Assembly (NCBI RefSeq): GCF_963675065.1
Contig: NZ_OY775906.1
Location: 3,822,001 to 3,886,000, forward strand
DNA from: an uncultured Draconibacterium sp.
GTDB taxonomy: Bacteria > Bacteroidota > Bacteroidia > Bacteroidales > Prolixibacteraceae
DNA: 64,000 nucleotides
Reading direction: 5' to 3'
In this document: one piece after another, positions 8,290-17,676 of the stretch
Layout of the letters: each line of letters begins with the position of its first letter
Numbering within the stretch: the first letter of the stretch is position 1
Notes under the pieces: generated by a model
What the model saw: the letters and a program-made list of their open reading frames with translations, nothing else
What the model was told of the DNA's origin: nothing
The model's database searches: none
Translations under genes and position numbers: made by a program

Positions 8290-9528
8290 ATGAAGAATAG
8301 CGAAATAAAAAAATATTATACGCTGCTGAGCCTCTACCTGGCGCAGTCGATCCCGATGAGTTTTTTCTCTACGGTGATCCCCGTGATCATGCGAATGGAG
8401 AACTACTCGCTTGAATCCATCGGTTATATTCAGCTGATAAAATTGCCGTGGATTCTGAAAATGCTGTGGGCGCCGATGGTTGATAAAACCAGTAAAAACA
8501 AACGGCACTATCGTCGCTGGATCATCATGTCGGAGGCTTTTTATGCGCTCATTATCATGTCGGTTGGCTATTTAAACCTGCAAACCGATTTTACCACCAT
8601 TATTATTCTGATGGTAATTGCTTTTACCGCTTCGGCAACGCAGGATATTGCCACCGATGCTTTTGCTATTCTTATTCTGAACAAAAACGAACGCAGCCTG
8701 GGAAACAGCATGCAATCGGCCGGTAGTTTTATCGGAACCATGATGGGCAGCGGTGTTTTACTCATTATCTACCATTATTTTGGTTGGCTATGGTTGTTGC
8801 GTTCGCTCGGGCTGTTTGTGTTGTTTGCGCTCATTCCGGTGTCGTTATACAATGCACGCAACGGAAAAGAACTCGATCGCTCAACAAAAAATGTCTCGCC
8901 ACTGGAGTTTATCTACTTTTTCAGGCAGAAAAACATTGGCGGTCACCTGTTGTTGTTGTTCCTGTTTTATTCAGGAATAATAGGCATATTGACAATGATA
9001 AAACCCTACTTTGTCGACCTGGGTTATGACATTAAAGAAATTGGAATTATCTCCGGAATCTTCGGAACGGCCTGTGGTGTTTTAATGACGGTGCCTGCAG
9101 GATTTATGCTACGCAAAAAAGGAATTACCAAGGCGGTGTGGATCTTTCCGGTTATAAATGTGCTGGTGGCCACTTTCTTTTTCGGATTAACCTATACTAA
9201 TCATGCCTTGTGGTTGGTTTATTTGGGTGTTGCGCTGCTTTGGGGAGCTTACGCCATGTCGTCGGTATTTGTTTATACCATGAGCATGCAAGTAGTTCGA
9301 AAAGGGCGCGAAGGAACCGATTTTACCATTCAGATAGTAATAACACACCTAAGCAGCCTTGTTATTGCCATAATGAGCGGAAAAGTGGCTGATGTACTTA
9401 CCTACCGCGGGCTGTTTGCCATAGAAATCGGGCTGGGAATACTTTTGCTTGCCCTGTTGCCATTTGTCTTCAGAAAAAGTTTTTACCTGAAGTATGAACA
9501 AGAAACTGATAAAGAGTCTTTAAATTAG
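8290..9528 (+). CDS. MFS permease, AmpG / RhtX-FptX-like
   Basis: 412 residues with about 12 membrane segments. The opening (LYLAQSIPMSFF) and the conserved stretch ASATQDIATDAFAI are typical of the AmpG-related branch of the major facilitator family, which includes muropeptide permeases and the single-component siderophore importers RhtX and FptX. Its position directly after a TonB receptor favours carrying the receptor's ligand across the inner membrane. Muropeptide recycling as an alternative is less likely in this setting. The family call is strong, the iron role is inferred from position. Confidence 0.8.
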   Translation: MKNSEIKKYYTLLSLYLAQSIPMSFFSTVIPVIMRMENYSLESIGYIQLIKLPWILKMLWAPMVDKTSKNKRHYRRWIIMSEAFYALIIMSVGYLNLQTDFTTIIILMVIAFTASATQDIATDAFAILILNKNERSLGNSMQSAGSFIGTMMGSGVLLIIYHYFGWLWLLRSLGLFVLFALIPVSLYNARNGKELDRSTKNVSPLEFIYFFRQKNIGGHLLLLFLFYSGIIGILTMIKPYFVDLGYDIKEIGIISGIFGTACGVLMTVPAGFMLRKKGITKAVWIFPVINVLVATFFFGLTYTNHALWLVYLGVALLWGAYAMSSVFVYTMSMQVVRKGREGTDFTIQIVITHLSSLVIAIMSGKVADVLTYRGLFAIEIGLGILLLALLPFVFRKSFYLKYEQETDKESLN

Positions 9529-9627
9529 TATCATGAAACGAACATATATATCATTCAAATCCCAGAGTATGATTAAAATATATGTGAGTTACATACTATA
9601 CCATTAAAAATAAACAACTTTAATAGT

Positions 9628-11004
9628 ATGAAAGTATCACAAAAGTTAATAGAAAAATATAATACCCCGGTACCGAGATATACAAGTTATCCGCCGGCAA
9701 ATTTCTTTTCTCCCGAGTTTACACCGGAAGAATACGTAAAAGTGTTGGAACAATCCAATTCAGAGAATCCACAGAATATTTCCATTTATATTCATATTCC
9801 GTTCTGCCCGAAGATCTGTTATTTCTGCGGCTGTAACACACACCTCACGCGCGACAAAAACAAAATGGAAGTTTATGTTGATGCGCTGAAAAAAGAGATC
9901 CGCATGGTGAAAAAGCTGTTGAGCGACGACCGAAAGGTATCGCAGGTACACTGGGGAGGCGGAACTCCAAACTCATTATCAATCGAGTTGGTGGAAGATA
10001 TTATGAATGTGATTCATGAACTTTTCGAGTTTATTCCAAAACCGGAAATTGCCATGGAATGTCACCCGGCGATGCTGGATAAAGATTATATCGATCGCCT
10101 GGTTGCACTAAAATTTAACCGTTTTAGTTTGGGTATTCAGGATTTTAATAAAGAGGTGCTGGATAATGTAAACCGCGATCCGTCGATACTTCCCGAGGAA
10201 GATTTGGTTGCCATGATTCGCAGTCACGAAGGCACGAGCGTAAATTTCGATTTTATCTACGGTCTTCCTTTTCAGGATGAAGCATCGTTTGCTAAAACGA
10301 TCGAGCGCGCTATTAGTCTGTCGCCCGATCGTTTGGTAACGTTCTCGTATGCACACGTGCCCTGGGTGAAAAAAGCACAAAAAATACTGGATGCACGTGG
10401 TTTGCCAACGGCAACTAAAAAGCTTGCCATGTTTGAGGTGGGTTATCGTTTGTTGACTGAAAACGGTTATGATGCGATTGGTCTCGACCATTTTGCCCGC
10501 CCCGATGACGAGTTGAGTATTGCGTTTAAAAATAAAACGCTGCACCGTAATTTCCAGGGTTACTGTACCCGCGAAACCACCGGCCAGGTTTATGCTTTTG
10601 GAGCCACCGGAATCAGCCAGCTGGAGAATGCTTACGCGCAAAATGCCAAGGACACCAATACTTACGTTGACCAGATTAACAGTGGAAAATTTACCATTGA
10701 AAAGGGTTATCAGCTGAGTCCGACTGAAAAGATCATTCGTCACGTCATCAACGAAGTGATGTGCAACTATTATATTTCGTGGGAAGAAGCGGCACAAATG
10801 CTACAAACTTCTCCCGATGTAATTAAACAAAGCATTGTTTACGATGAATCGTTCCTTGCCGGTTTTGTTGAAGAAGGACTTTTGTCGCTTTCGAAAGACG
10901 AATTGCATGTAAGCGAACAAGGACGGTTTTTTGTGCGAAACATAGCTGCCAGCCTTGATCCGAACATGCGGAATGCAACCTTAAAATTTTCAAAAGCACT
11001 ATAA
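9628..11004 (+). CDS. hemN: Oxygen-independent coproporphyrinogen III oxidase
   Basis: 458 residues. This radical-SAM enzyme decarboxylates two propionates of coproporphyrinogen III to give protoporphyrinogen IX without oxygen. The N-terminal VPRYTSYPPANFF is HemN-specific. The iron-sulfur cluster Cys are C60, C64 and C67 in CPKICYFCGC, and GGGTPNS follows. The C-terminal HemN domain is present, which separates it from the HemW chaperone encoded at 22.5 kb. It is the first gene of a hemN-hemG-hemH run with a 99-base leader, and the next gene starts 5 bases after its stop. The enzyme suits an organism able to make heme under anoxia. Confidence 0.95.
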   Translation: MKVSQKLIEKYNTPVPRYTSYPPANFFSPEFTPEEYVKVLEQSNSENPQNISIYIHIPFCPKICYFCGCNTHLTRDKNKMEVYVDALKKEIRMVKKLLSDDRKVSQVHWGGGTPNSLSIELVEDIMNVIHELFEFIPKPEIAMECHPAMLDKDYIDRLVALKFNRFSLGIQDFNKEVLDNVNRDPSILPEEDLVAMIRSHEGTSVNFDFIYGLPFQDEASFAKTIERAISLSPDRLVTFSYAHVPWVKKAQKILDARGLPTATKKLAMFEVGYRLLTENGYDAIGLDHFARPDDELSIAFKNKTLHRNFQGYCTRETTGQVYAFGATGISQLENAYAQNAKDTNTYVDQINSGKFTIEKGYQLSPTEKIIRHVINEVMCNYYISWEEAAQMLQTSPDVIKQSIVYDESFLAGFVEEGLLSLSKDELHVSEQGRFFVRNIAASLDPNMRNATLKFSKAL

Positions 11005-11009
11005 AAACC

Positions 11010-12368
11010 ATGCAAAAAAACCAACTAAACATTGCCGTAATTGGGGCAGGACTAACCGGACTTACTACAGCTTATTACCTTAAAAAATTTGGTTTTGAGG
11101 TAACGGTTTTTGAAAAAAATGACCAGGCTGGTGGTGTGATTAAAACCCACCGGAAAAATGGTTTTGTTTTCGAATCAGGGCCAAATACCGGCTCAATGAG
11201 CCAGGAAGAAGCTGCGGAGCTTTTTGAAGATCTGGCAGATGATTGTAAACTCGAATATGCCAATAAAAGCGCCGAAGCACGCTGGATCTGGATGGGCGAT
11301 AAGTGGCACGAAATGGAAATGGGCGGCGTAAAAGCCATCACCACTCCCCTTTTTACGTGGTACGACAAATTCCGCATTTTAGGAGAACCCTTTCGTAAAC
11401 CCGGTACCGATCCGAATGAAACAATTGCAGATATGGTGCGCCGCCGTATGGGAAAAAGCTTTTTACGAAATGCTGTTGATCCTTTTCTTTCGGGCGTTTA
11501 TGCCGGCGATCCGGAAAAGCTGGTAACCCGTTTTGCTTTGCCTAAACTTTATTGGCTGGAGCAAAACTACGGCAGTTTTATTGGCGGAAGCATTAAGCAA
11601 AAAAAAGCACGAAAAAAGGAACCACCACGAAAAGCAAATCGCCAGATATTCTCAGTTGAAAACGGACTGGATAACCTGATAAAAGCACTGGTAAAAAATA
11701 TTGGCGACGAAAATATTAAGTTGGGCTGTAAAAATATGGAAGTAAATACATCCGGAAATCAAGATTTTTCGGTTGATGGAAAATCATTTACTCATGTTGT
11801 TTCAACTGCCGGATCGCATGCGCTGGAAAGTCTTTTCCCCTTCTTTCCGAAAGAAAAAATGCAGGCGATTGATAAAATGAGCTACGCCAAAGTTACGCAG
11901 GTGGTGCTTGGTTTTAACAACTGGAAAGGAATCCCGATTAAATCGTTTGGAGGACTGGTTCCTTCGGAAGAAAAACGTGATGTGCTGGGTATTCTGTTGC
12001 CGGGTTCATTTCTGAAAAACCGCGCACCGGAAAATGGTGCTTTACTATCGGTGTTTATGGGCGGTATTAAAAGACCGGAAATGTTCGGTTATTCTGATGA
12101 TAAAATAAAAGAAATTGCGGAACGCGAAGTACGCGACATGATGGGCCTCGACAGTTTTGAACCTGATCTTTCGGAAATTTTCAGATACCCAAATGCCATT
12201 CCGCAATACAGTTTCGAAAGTGAAGAAAAACTACAGGCTATCACCGATTTAGAAACCGAGTTTAAAGGCCTCACCCTGGCCGGAAATATGCGCGACGGTA
12301 TTGGAATGGCCGACCGGATAAAACAAGGAAGAACAATTGCTAACCAATTTGCTACGGATTATTTATGA
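11010..12368 (+). CDS. hemG: Protoporphyrinogen oxidase (HemY-type, FAD-dependent)
   Basis: 452 residues. It oxidises protoporphyrinogen IX to protoporphyrin IX. The FAD-binding motif is IGAGLTGLTTAYYL (G12-G17), followed by FEKNDQAGG. The C-terminal end has GNMRDGIGMADRIKQG, the closing FAD-contact segment of the amine-oxidase-like HemY fold. Genome databases often label this HemY-type enzyme hemG. It starts 5 bases after hemN and its stop overlaps the hemH ATG by 4 bases (ATGA), which suggests translational coupling. Confidence 0.93.
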   Translation: MQKNQLNIAVIGAGLTGLTTAYYLKKFGFEVTVFEKNDQAGGVIKTHRKNGFVFESGPNTGSMSQEEAAELFEDLADDCKLEYANKSAEARWIWMGDKWHEMEMGGVKAITTPLFTWYDKFRILGEPFRKPGTDPNETIADMVRRRMGKSFLRNAVDPFLSGVYAGDPEKLVTRFALPKLYWLEQNYGSFIGGSIKQKKARKKEPPRKANRQIFSVENGLDNLIKALVKNIGDENIKLGCKNMEVNTSGNQDFSVDGKSFTHVVSTAGSHALESLFPFFPKEKMQAIDKMSYAKVTQVVLGFNNWKGIPIKSFGGLVPSEEKRDVLGILLPGSFLKNRAPENGALLSVFMGGIKRPEMFGYSDDKIKEIAEREVRDMMGLDSFEPDLSEIFRYPNAIPQYSFESEEKLQAITDLETEFKGLTLAGNMRDGIGMADRIKQGRTIANQFATDYL

Positions 12369-13381
12369 AGACAAAAACAGCTGTTTTGTTAATGAACGTT
12401 GGTAGTCCCGACAAACCAACCGTTCCTGCAGTTCGGAAATACCTCACCGAGTTTTTAAACGACGAGCGTGTTATCGATCTTCCGTATCTGCTTCGTAAAT
12501 TTTTGGTAAACGCGATTATCATTCCGTTCAGAGTAAAAAATTCAACCAATTTATACCGGCAGTTGTGGACTAAAAAAGGTTCGCCGCTGATTTATATTTC
12601 GGAGGAGTTGAAGCAAAAATTGCAGGAAGAACTGGGTGATAATTACGAAGTTTTTATGGGAATGCGTTACGGAAATCCGGGTTACAAAGCAGCATTGGCG
12701 GAAATTAAAAAGAAGGGCTTCGGGAAGTTGATTTTGTTGCCGCTTTTTCCGCATCATGCCATGTCAACCACCGAAACATCCTTGGTTGCTGCCCAAAAAG
12801 AAATTAAAAAGCTGGGAATAAATGCAGAGGTTAGTGAGGTTGGGCAATTTTACCACGATCCTAAATTTATTGATGCTTTTGCCGAGCGCATTCAACAATA
12901 TAACCTAAAGGATTACGACCATATTATTTTTTCGTATCATGGTTTACCTAACCGGCATTTGGAAAAGTGCCATCCGGGAATTAAAGTGGAAAATTGCAGC
13001 TGCCAAAATGCAATGCCTGAACATGGTGCTTTGTGTTACCGCGCCACAGTTTATGAGACTTCGCGCTTGTTGGCTGCCCAATTAAACCTGCAGTCCGAGC
13101 AATATTCAGTAGGATTTCAGTCGCGTTTGTCGAAAAACTGGCTCACACCATTTACTGATGAACTTTTGGCAGAAAAGCTGGCAGAAGGCAAAAAGAAAAT
13201 ACTGATAGCCGCACCTTCGTTTGTTACCGACTGCCTGGAAACAACACTGGAACTTGGCGTTGAATACGGCGAAGAATTCCTGGATAAAGGCGGAGAAAAA
13301 TTACAACTGGTTGATAGTTTAAACACCGAAAAAAGCTGGGTAGAAACACTTGCATACCTGGTTCGCAAAAGCATTTTATAA
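12365..13381 (+). CDS. hemH: Ferrochelatase
   Basis: 338 residues. It inserts ferrous iron into protoporphyrin IX. Key features: the catalytic His192 in FSYHGLP, the acidic partner region in VTDCLETTLELGVEY, and MNVGSP at the start. The ATG overlaps the hemG stop by 4 bases. With hemN and hemG this gives the last three steps of heme b synthesis in one transcription unit, downstream of a putative iron importer. Confidence 0.95.
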   Translation: MKTKTAVLLMNVGSPDKPTVPAVRKYLTEFLNDERVIDLPYLLRKFLVNAIIIPFRVKNSTNLYRQLWTKKGSPLIYISEELKQKLQEELGDNYEVFMGMRYGNPGYKAALAEIKKKGFGKLILLPLFPHHAMSTTETSLVAAQKEIKKLGINAEVSEVGQFYHDPKFIDAFAERIQQYNLKDYDHIIFSYHGLPNRHLEKCHPGIKVENCSCQNAMPEHGALCYRATVYETSRLLAAQLNLQSEQYSVGFQSRLSKNWLTPFTDELLAEKLAEGKKKILIAAPSFVTDCLETTLELGVEYGEEFLDKGGEKLQLVDSLNTEKSWVETLAYLVRKSIL

Positions 13382-13392
13382 AATCAGATACA

Positions 13393-13671
13393 ATGCATAA
13401 TCACGAGTGGCACTTACTATACACCTGCCTGGCAACCTTTGTGGTTTGCCTGCCGTTTGGTTACCTGCGCGGTGGTTTCCGAAAACTATCGTTTTGGTGG
13501 TTTGTAGCCATTCATGCACCGGTTCCGTTGATTATTTTAATCCGTAAATTTTTCGACATACAACTAAGCTGGAGCCTTGCTCCTTTTCTCTTCGGAAGCT
13601 TTTTCCTTGGACAGTTTGTTGGCCGAAAAATATACGCGTTAAAACCCTGGCGAAAGAAAGAAGTAGACTAA
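13393..13671 (+). CDS. Small polytopic membrane protein at the end of the heme operon, unknown function
   Basis: 92 residues, about three hydrophobic segments (roughly 8-24, 33-50, 58-76), a His-rich N-terminus (MHNHEWH) and a basic C-terminus. It begins 11 bases after hemH and stops 4 bases before the convergent aldehyde dehydrogenase. I recognise no family. Tight spacing behind hemH suggests co-expression and perhaps a link with heme handling or membrane association, which is inference only. Confidence 0.65.
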   Translation: MHNHEWHLLYTCLATFVVCLPFGYLRGGFRKLSFWWFVAIHAPVPLIILIRKFFDIQLSWSLAPFLFGSFFLGQFVGRKIYALKPWRKKEVD

Positions 13672-13675
13672 CCGG

Positions 13676-15040
13676 CTACTTTACAAAAACCGTTTTTACA
13701 TTCATAAATTCCTTGATTCCGTGCACCGAAAGCTCGCGGCCAAATCCGCTGGTTTTTATGCCACCAAATGGTAAACGCGGGTCCGATTTCACAAAATCGT
13801 TTACAAAACAGGCACCGGCTTCCAGTTCCATTTCGGCAATATGTTCGCCTTTTTTAAGATTTTGGGTAAACACAGCAGCTCCTAAACCAAAATCGGTGTC
13901 GTTGGCTACGCGTATGGCTTCTTGTTCATCTTTAACTTTTATTACCGACGCAACCGGACCAAACAGTTCTTCTTCGTATGCCGGCATTCCAGGTTTTACA
14001 TTTTCAAGAATGGTTGGCGGATAAAAAGCGCCTTTACGATGCGGAATTTCGCCTCCCAGAATCACTTCAGCGCCTTTATTCACCGAATCAACAACCTGTT
14101 GGTGTAACTCGTCACGCAGATCTTCGCGCGCCATTGGCCCCATTGTACTTTCCTCGTCGAACGGATCGCCAAAGTGTGCCGCATTCATTTCGTGGGTAAA
14201 AAGCTCAAGAAAATGCGCGTAAACCTCCTCCTCAACGATAAAACGTTTGGCACCGATACAACTTTGTCCGGCATTTAAAAGACGGCCTGCAGCACATTTT
14301 TTTGCGGCCAGCTCCAGATCGGCATCTTTTAAAATCAGGTACGGATCGCTGCCCCCCAATTCCAGCACGCATTTTTTTAATTCGGCACCGGCAAGCGCGG
14401 CAACACTTTTTCCGGCCGGTGTACTTCCCGTAAGGCTAACTGCTTTTACGGCCTTGTGTTTAATCACATTTTCAACCATCGGGCTGCCAATTAACAACGA
14501 GCGAAACACATTTTCAGGAAAACCTGCCTCGCGGAAAATCTCTTCGATGGCGACGGCACATCCCGGTACATTGCTGGCATGTTTCAGTACGGCGGTGTTG
14601 CCCGCCATTAGTGTTGGAGCGGCAAAACGAAATACCTGCCAAAACGGAAAATTCCAGGGCATAACAGCTAAAATGGTTCCCAAAGGCTGGTACGAAACAT
14701 ACGATTTGCTTGCCTGTGTGGCTATGGTTTCGTTTTCGAGGAATGATTCGGCGTTTGCAGCATAATACTCGCAAACCCAGGCACACTTTTCAATTTCGGC
14801 TATTCCTTCGCTTTTTACTTTACCCATTTCCTGTGCCATCAACAAAGCCAGTTCCTGTTTTTTGCTGCGTAAAATACTGGCTGCATTTTGCATCAACTGC
14901 CCCCGGTGATGAAAGGATGTACTTCGCCAGTGATGCCAGATTTTATCTACTGAATTTATGATCTTTTCAACACCTTCTTCAGAGTGTTTTTGATAGGTTT
15001 TTACTATTTCGTTTGTTATCGGATTTATAGATTTTAACAT
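13676..15040 (-). CDS. NAD(P)-dependent aldehyde dehydrogenase, succinate-semialdehyde dehydrogenase type
   Basis: 454 residues, the size of the short GabD-like branch. Catalytic residues are visible: Asn130 in PWNFPFW, general base Glu227 in LELGGSDP and nucleophile Cys261 in GQSCIGAKR. The C-terminal PFGGIKTSGFGRELS is the standard oligomerisation segment. The best guess is oxidation of succinic semialdehyde to succinate, but related enzymes take other short aldehydes. It is a single gene, convergent with the heme operon. Confidence 0.88.
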   Translation of the reverse strand: MLKSINPITNEIVKTYQKHSEEGVEKIINSVDKIWHHWRSTSFHHRGQLMQNAASILRSKKQELALLMAQEMGKVKSEGIAEIEKCAWVCEYYAANAESFLENETIATQASKSYVSYQPLGTILAVMPWNFPFWQVFRFAAPTLMAGNTAVLKHASNVPGCAVAIEEIFREAGFPENVFRSLLIGSPMVENVIKHKAVKAVSLTGSTPAGKSVAALAGAELKKCVLELGGSDPYLILKDADLELAAKKCAAGRLLNAGQSCIGAKRFIVEEEVYAHFLELFTHEMNAAHFGDPFDEESTMGPMAREDLRDELHQQVVDSVNKGAEVILGGEIPHRKGAFYPPTILENVKPGMPAYEEELFGPVASVIKVKDEQEAIRVANDTDFGLGAAVFTQNLKKGEHIAEMELEAGACFVNDFVKSDPRLPFGGIKTSGFGRELSVHGIKEFMNVKTVFVK

Positions 15041-15074
15041 AGTGAATTCTTTAATGACCTTTAAAATTATAAAA

Positions 15075-15101
15075 AAAGCAACCTTGTAAAAAGATTGCTT
15101 T
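15075..15101 (-). terminator. Weak intrinsic terminator after the OsmC gene
   Basis: AAAGCAA at 15075-15081 pairs with TTGCTTT at 15095-15101; on the minus strand the stem leads into a T-rich run. It lies between the OsmC gene and the aldehyde dehydrogenase start. Confidence 0.5.
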
Positions 15102-15125
15102 CAATATATTTTCAGGAACCAGAAT

Positions 15126-15542
15126 TTATTCCACTATCCTAATCTCCGTTTTCATTTCCATTGCCTGACGATACACGGCACTAACACCACAATATTTTTC
15201 TTCTGAAAGTTTAACCGCTTTTTCCAGTTTTGCCATCGGAAGGTCTTTTCCTTTAAACTGATAGACGATGGTCATCTTGTTGTAATATTTCGGATGTTCT
15301 TCGGTCAATTCACCCTCAACAATTACATTAAAAGCTTCCGGTACCACCTTCATTTTTTTCAAAATCATGACCACATCAATACCCGTACAACCGGCCAGTG
15401 CAGTCAACATTAATTTCTTGGGGCGTGGTCCTAAATCGCTTCCACCCACTTCTTCTGTGGCGTCGATAACAACTTTATGTCCATCCATATCTGTTTCGAA
15501 AGCCAGCTTGTCGGTCCAGGCCATATCTACTACATGCTTCAT
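15126..15542 (-). CDS. OsmC family peroxiredoxin-like protein
   Basis: 138 residues, full length for the family. The two redox Cys are Cys52 in LAGCTGIDV and Cys118 in EKYCGVSAV, matching the pair used by OsmC/Ohr proteins to reduce organic hydroperoxides; this sequence resembles the YhfA/OsmC-like branch more than Ohr. It is transcribed divergently from a Crp-family regulator gene 160 bases away, so that regulator could control it. Confidence 0.88.
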   Translation of the reverse strand: MKHVVDMAWTDKLAFETDMDGHKVVIDATEEVGGSDLGPRPKKLMLTALAGCTGIDVVMILKKMKVVPEAFNVIVEGELTEEHPKYYNKMTIVYQFKGKDLPMAKLEKAVKLSEEKYCGVSAVYRQAMEMKTEIRIVE

Positions 15543-15582
15543 AACATCCTTATTTTAAATTGCTTTACATTAAATTTGCACA

Positions 15583-15590
15583 CAAATATA
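15583..15590 (-). promoter_or_regulatory. Promoter box TATATTTG for the OsmC gene
   Basis: Read on the minus strand this is TATATTTG, 40 bases upstream of the OsmC ATG, a full match to TAnnTTTG. It lies in the divergent gap shared with the Crp-type regulator. Confidence 0.45.
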
Positions 15591-15702
15591 CAATATCTAA
15601 CTATCTATATAAATTGTTTTTCGAATAATGCAGATAATTGTACTTTTAAGGCATAATTAAATTAAGGTTATTCCAGTGTTAAACATATAATCAGTTCAGG
15701 AA

Positions 15703-16404
15703 ATGAGAAGCGCAATTAAAAGGCCGTCGGAAGAAGAAACAAATTTGAGTGGTTTTCAATTGTTTAAAAAATTAACCGAAGATGAATTCACACGGCTGAA
15801 TTACGAAAAAACTTGTTCGCTATATAAAAAGGGTACCATCATTTATCGAGAGGGTAGCCGTCTAACCGGTTTTTTCTGTGTTACAAGGGGAATTATTAAA
15901 ATTTTCAAAACAGGAATTGACGGTAAAGAGCAAATTATTCGTTTTGCCAAAAAGGGTGAAATTATTGCCTATCGGTCGTTGCTGAGCCAGGAACTGGCGT
16001 GTACAACTGCCAAAGTAATCGACGATGCCGCGTTGTGTCATGTTCCTTATCAAACCCTGTTGTACCTTATTCAGAACAACTGGCAGTTTTCGCATCACAT
16101 GTTGCAAATTGTTTGTCGCGAGTTGCGCGAGGCCAACGATTACATTACCGACATTGCGCAAAAAACTGTTCGCGAACGACTGGCAGAAGTGCTTTTATTG
16201 TTGAAAGAAAACTTTGAACTGGATAACCAAAATACACTTCAAATTTCGTTAACGCGCGAAGAGCTGGCCAATATGGTTGGCACCGCAACTGAATCTGTAA
16301 TTCGTTTATTATCTGAATTTAAGAACGATAAACTTATTGAATTACAGGGACGAAAAATTAAATTTTTAGATACTCCAGCACTAACACGGGTGGCTAATCT
16401 ATAA
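15703..16404 (+). CDS. Crp/Fnr family transcriptional regulator
   Basis: 233 residues. An N-terminal cyclic-nucleotide-binding-like beta roll (about 20-140) is followed by a C-terminal winged helix (about 170-225) with the recognition region SLTREELANMVGTATESVIRLLSEF. No N-terminal Cys cluster of the Fnr oxygen-sensor kind is present, so direct oxygen sensing through an iron-sulfur cluster is unlikely; the effector is unknown. It is divergent from the OsmC gene and has its own terminator. Neighbouring heme and peroxide genes make a redox theme plausible but not shown. Confidence 0.9.
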   Translation: MRSAIKRPSEEETNLSGFQLFKKLTEDEFTRLNYEKTCSLYKKGTIIYREGSRLTGFFCVTRGIIKIFKTGIDGKEQIIRFAKKGEIIAYRSLLSQELACTTAKVIDDAALCHVPYQTLLYLIQNNWQFSHHMLQIVCRELREANDYITDIAQKTVRERLAEVLLLLKENFELDNQNTLQISLTREELANMVGTATESVIRLLSEFKNDKLIELQGRKIKFLDTPALTRVANL

Positions 16405-16422
16405 GCATACTACATATTTTCG

Positions 16423-16448
16423 AAAACCGGCTAATGGCCGGTTTTTTT
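16423..16448 (+). terminator. Intrinsic terminator after the Crp-family gene
   Basis: AAAACCGGC (16423-16431) pairs with GCCGGTTTT (16437-16445) around a 5-base loop and continues into a T run, 18 bases past the stop codon. Confidence 0.85.
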
Positions 16449-16490
16449 GTTTAATACTTAAACCTCTTTCTAACCGTTTTAACCTAAAAA

Positions 16491-17327
16491 ATGCAATTTC
16501 AAACACTGGAAAACCAAAGTATAAAAGAACTCTGCAACTTATTTAATGCTGCATTCGCCGAATATCTGGTAAAGATTGAAATGACTCCTGAAAAATTACA
16601 GGATAAGTTTGATTCGGAAGAGGTGAGTCTGGAGCACTCAGTAGGCCTTTTTAGCGAAGGAAAACCGGTGGGTTTTATCTTTCATGCTTTGCGCGATACC
16701 GCTTCGGGCAAAATTGCTTACAACGCCGGAACCGGTGTTATCCCAAAATTCAGAGGCAAAAATGCAACGGTACAGCTATACGAATTTATTCGTCCTAAAT
16801 TATTTAAAAGTGGCGTAAACGAGGTAGTTCTTGAGGTTATCGATAAAAACACTCCCGCAATAAAATCCTATAAAAAAGTGGGTTTTACCATTCTTCAGGA
16901 ACTGGAATGTTTTAATGGATATCCCGGCATTTCAAAACCGGAAAATGCTATGATCAGGGAAGAATCAATCGAACAATTCATTCCTCCCGAACACTTGTGG
17001 GACTGGCAACCCACCTGGCAAAATTCCACCCAAACAGTTGTACAGTCGGGCCAATACAAAACATGGAGCATTTATCGCGATAACACACAAATTGCCTACC
17101 TTACCGGAAATCCTGATTCCGGAAAAATAGCCCAGTTTGCTGTTGAACCGGCGCAGCGTTGGAAAGGTTTGGGAACCTCGCTTTTTTGTCATTTTGCCGG
17201 GCTGGCATCAAACACGCCGATGGTGATAAATGTGGCCGATCAATCGGGGCAAACACAGGATTTTCTGAAAGCAATTGGAATGGCACCTTTTCTGAGACAA
17301 TATAAAATGAAATTAATACTTCAATAA
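16491..17327 (+). CDS. GNAT family N-acetyltransferase with two GNAT-like halves
   Basis: 278 residues, about double a single GNAT domain. The first half contains GTGVIPKFRGKNATVQLYEFIRP, the acetyl-CoA pyrophosphate loop (R/Q-x-x-G/N type), and EVIDKNTPAIKSYKKVGF. The second half has FAVEPAQRWKGLGTSLFCHF, again a loop of that type, and ends in a short GMAPFLRQYKMKL strand. It likely acetylates a small molecule or protein amine; the substrate is unknown. It is followed after one base by a small membrane protein gene and forms a two-gene unit. Confidence 0.82.
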   Translation: MQFQTLENQSIKELCNLFNAAFAEYLVKIEMTPEKLQDKFDSEEVSLEHSVGLFSEGKPVGFIFHALRDTASGKIAYNAGTGVIPKFRGKNATVQLYEFIRPKLFKSGVNEVVLEVIDKNTPAIKSYKKVGFTILQELECFNGYPGISKPENAMIREESIEQFIPPEHLWDWQPTWQNSTQTVVQSGQYKTWSIYRDNTQIAYLTGNPDSGKIAQFAVEPAQRWKGLGTSLFCHFAGLASNTPMVINVADQSGQTQDFLKAIGMAPFLRQYKMKLILQ

Positions 17328-17328
17328 T

Positions 17329-17676
17329 ATGAAACTCTTTGGTATTCAACTTAACAGACGCACATTTATCCGGTGGAAAATATATGTTGACCGCGCCCGG
17401 ATGTACATTGGTTACATTAGTTTTGTAATGATCGCCTTTATGTTTTTAAACGATTTTAAAGACGAAACAATCCGTACTTTTCTCGATGAAAACAAGCTGA
17501 TCACCTACCCGGTAATGATGGTTGTGTTTATGGTATTTTCTTTGATTCTGGGACGGCTGGACACCAAGCTGGGCCTACGAAAAGAAGAAATGCGCAATGC
17601 CGCCAGCGAAAATCCGGTTACTATGGAAATTCTGCAGAACATTAAAGAGATTAAGCAGAAGTTGAATGACGAATGA
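17329..17676 (+). CDS. Small membrane protein, unknown function
   Basis: 115 residues with two hydrophobic segments (about 25-41 and 62-79), a basic N-terminus and a charged helical C-terminus (NIKEIKQKLNDE). No family recognised. The ATG is one base after the GNAT stop, so the two are probably translated from one message. Its stop codon lies inside a palindromic intergenic repeat (17669-17780). Confidence 0.65.
   Translation: MKLFGIQLNRRTFIRWKIYVDRARMYIGYISFVMIAFMFLNDFKDETIRTFLDENKLITYPVMMVVFMVFSLILGRLDTKLGLRKEEMRNAASENPVTMEILQNIKEIKQKLNDE

Noticed and set aside
10108..10797. Long open frame opposite hemN (229 codons)
   Set aside because: It is fully antisense to a well-conserved enzyme gene, has no recognisable domain, and its composition follows from the codon pattern of hemN.
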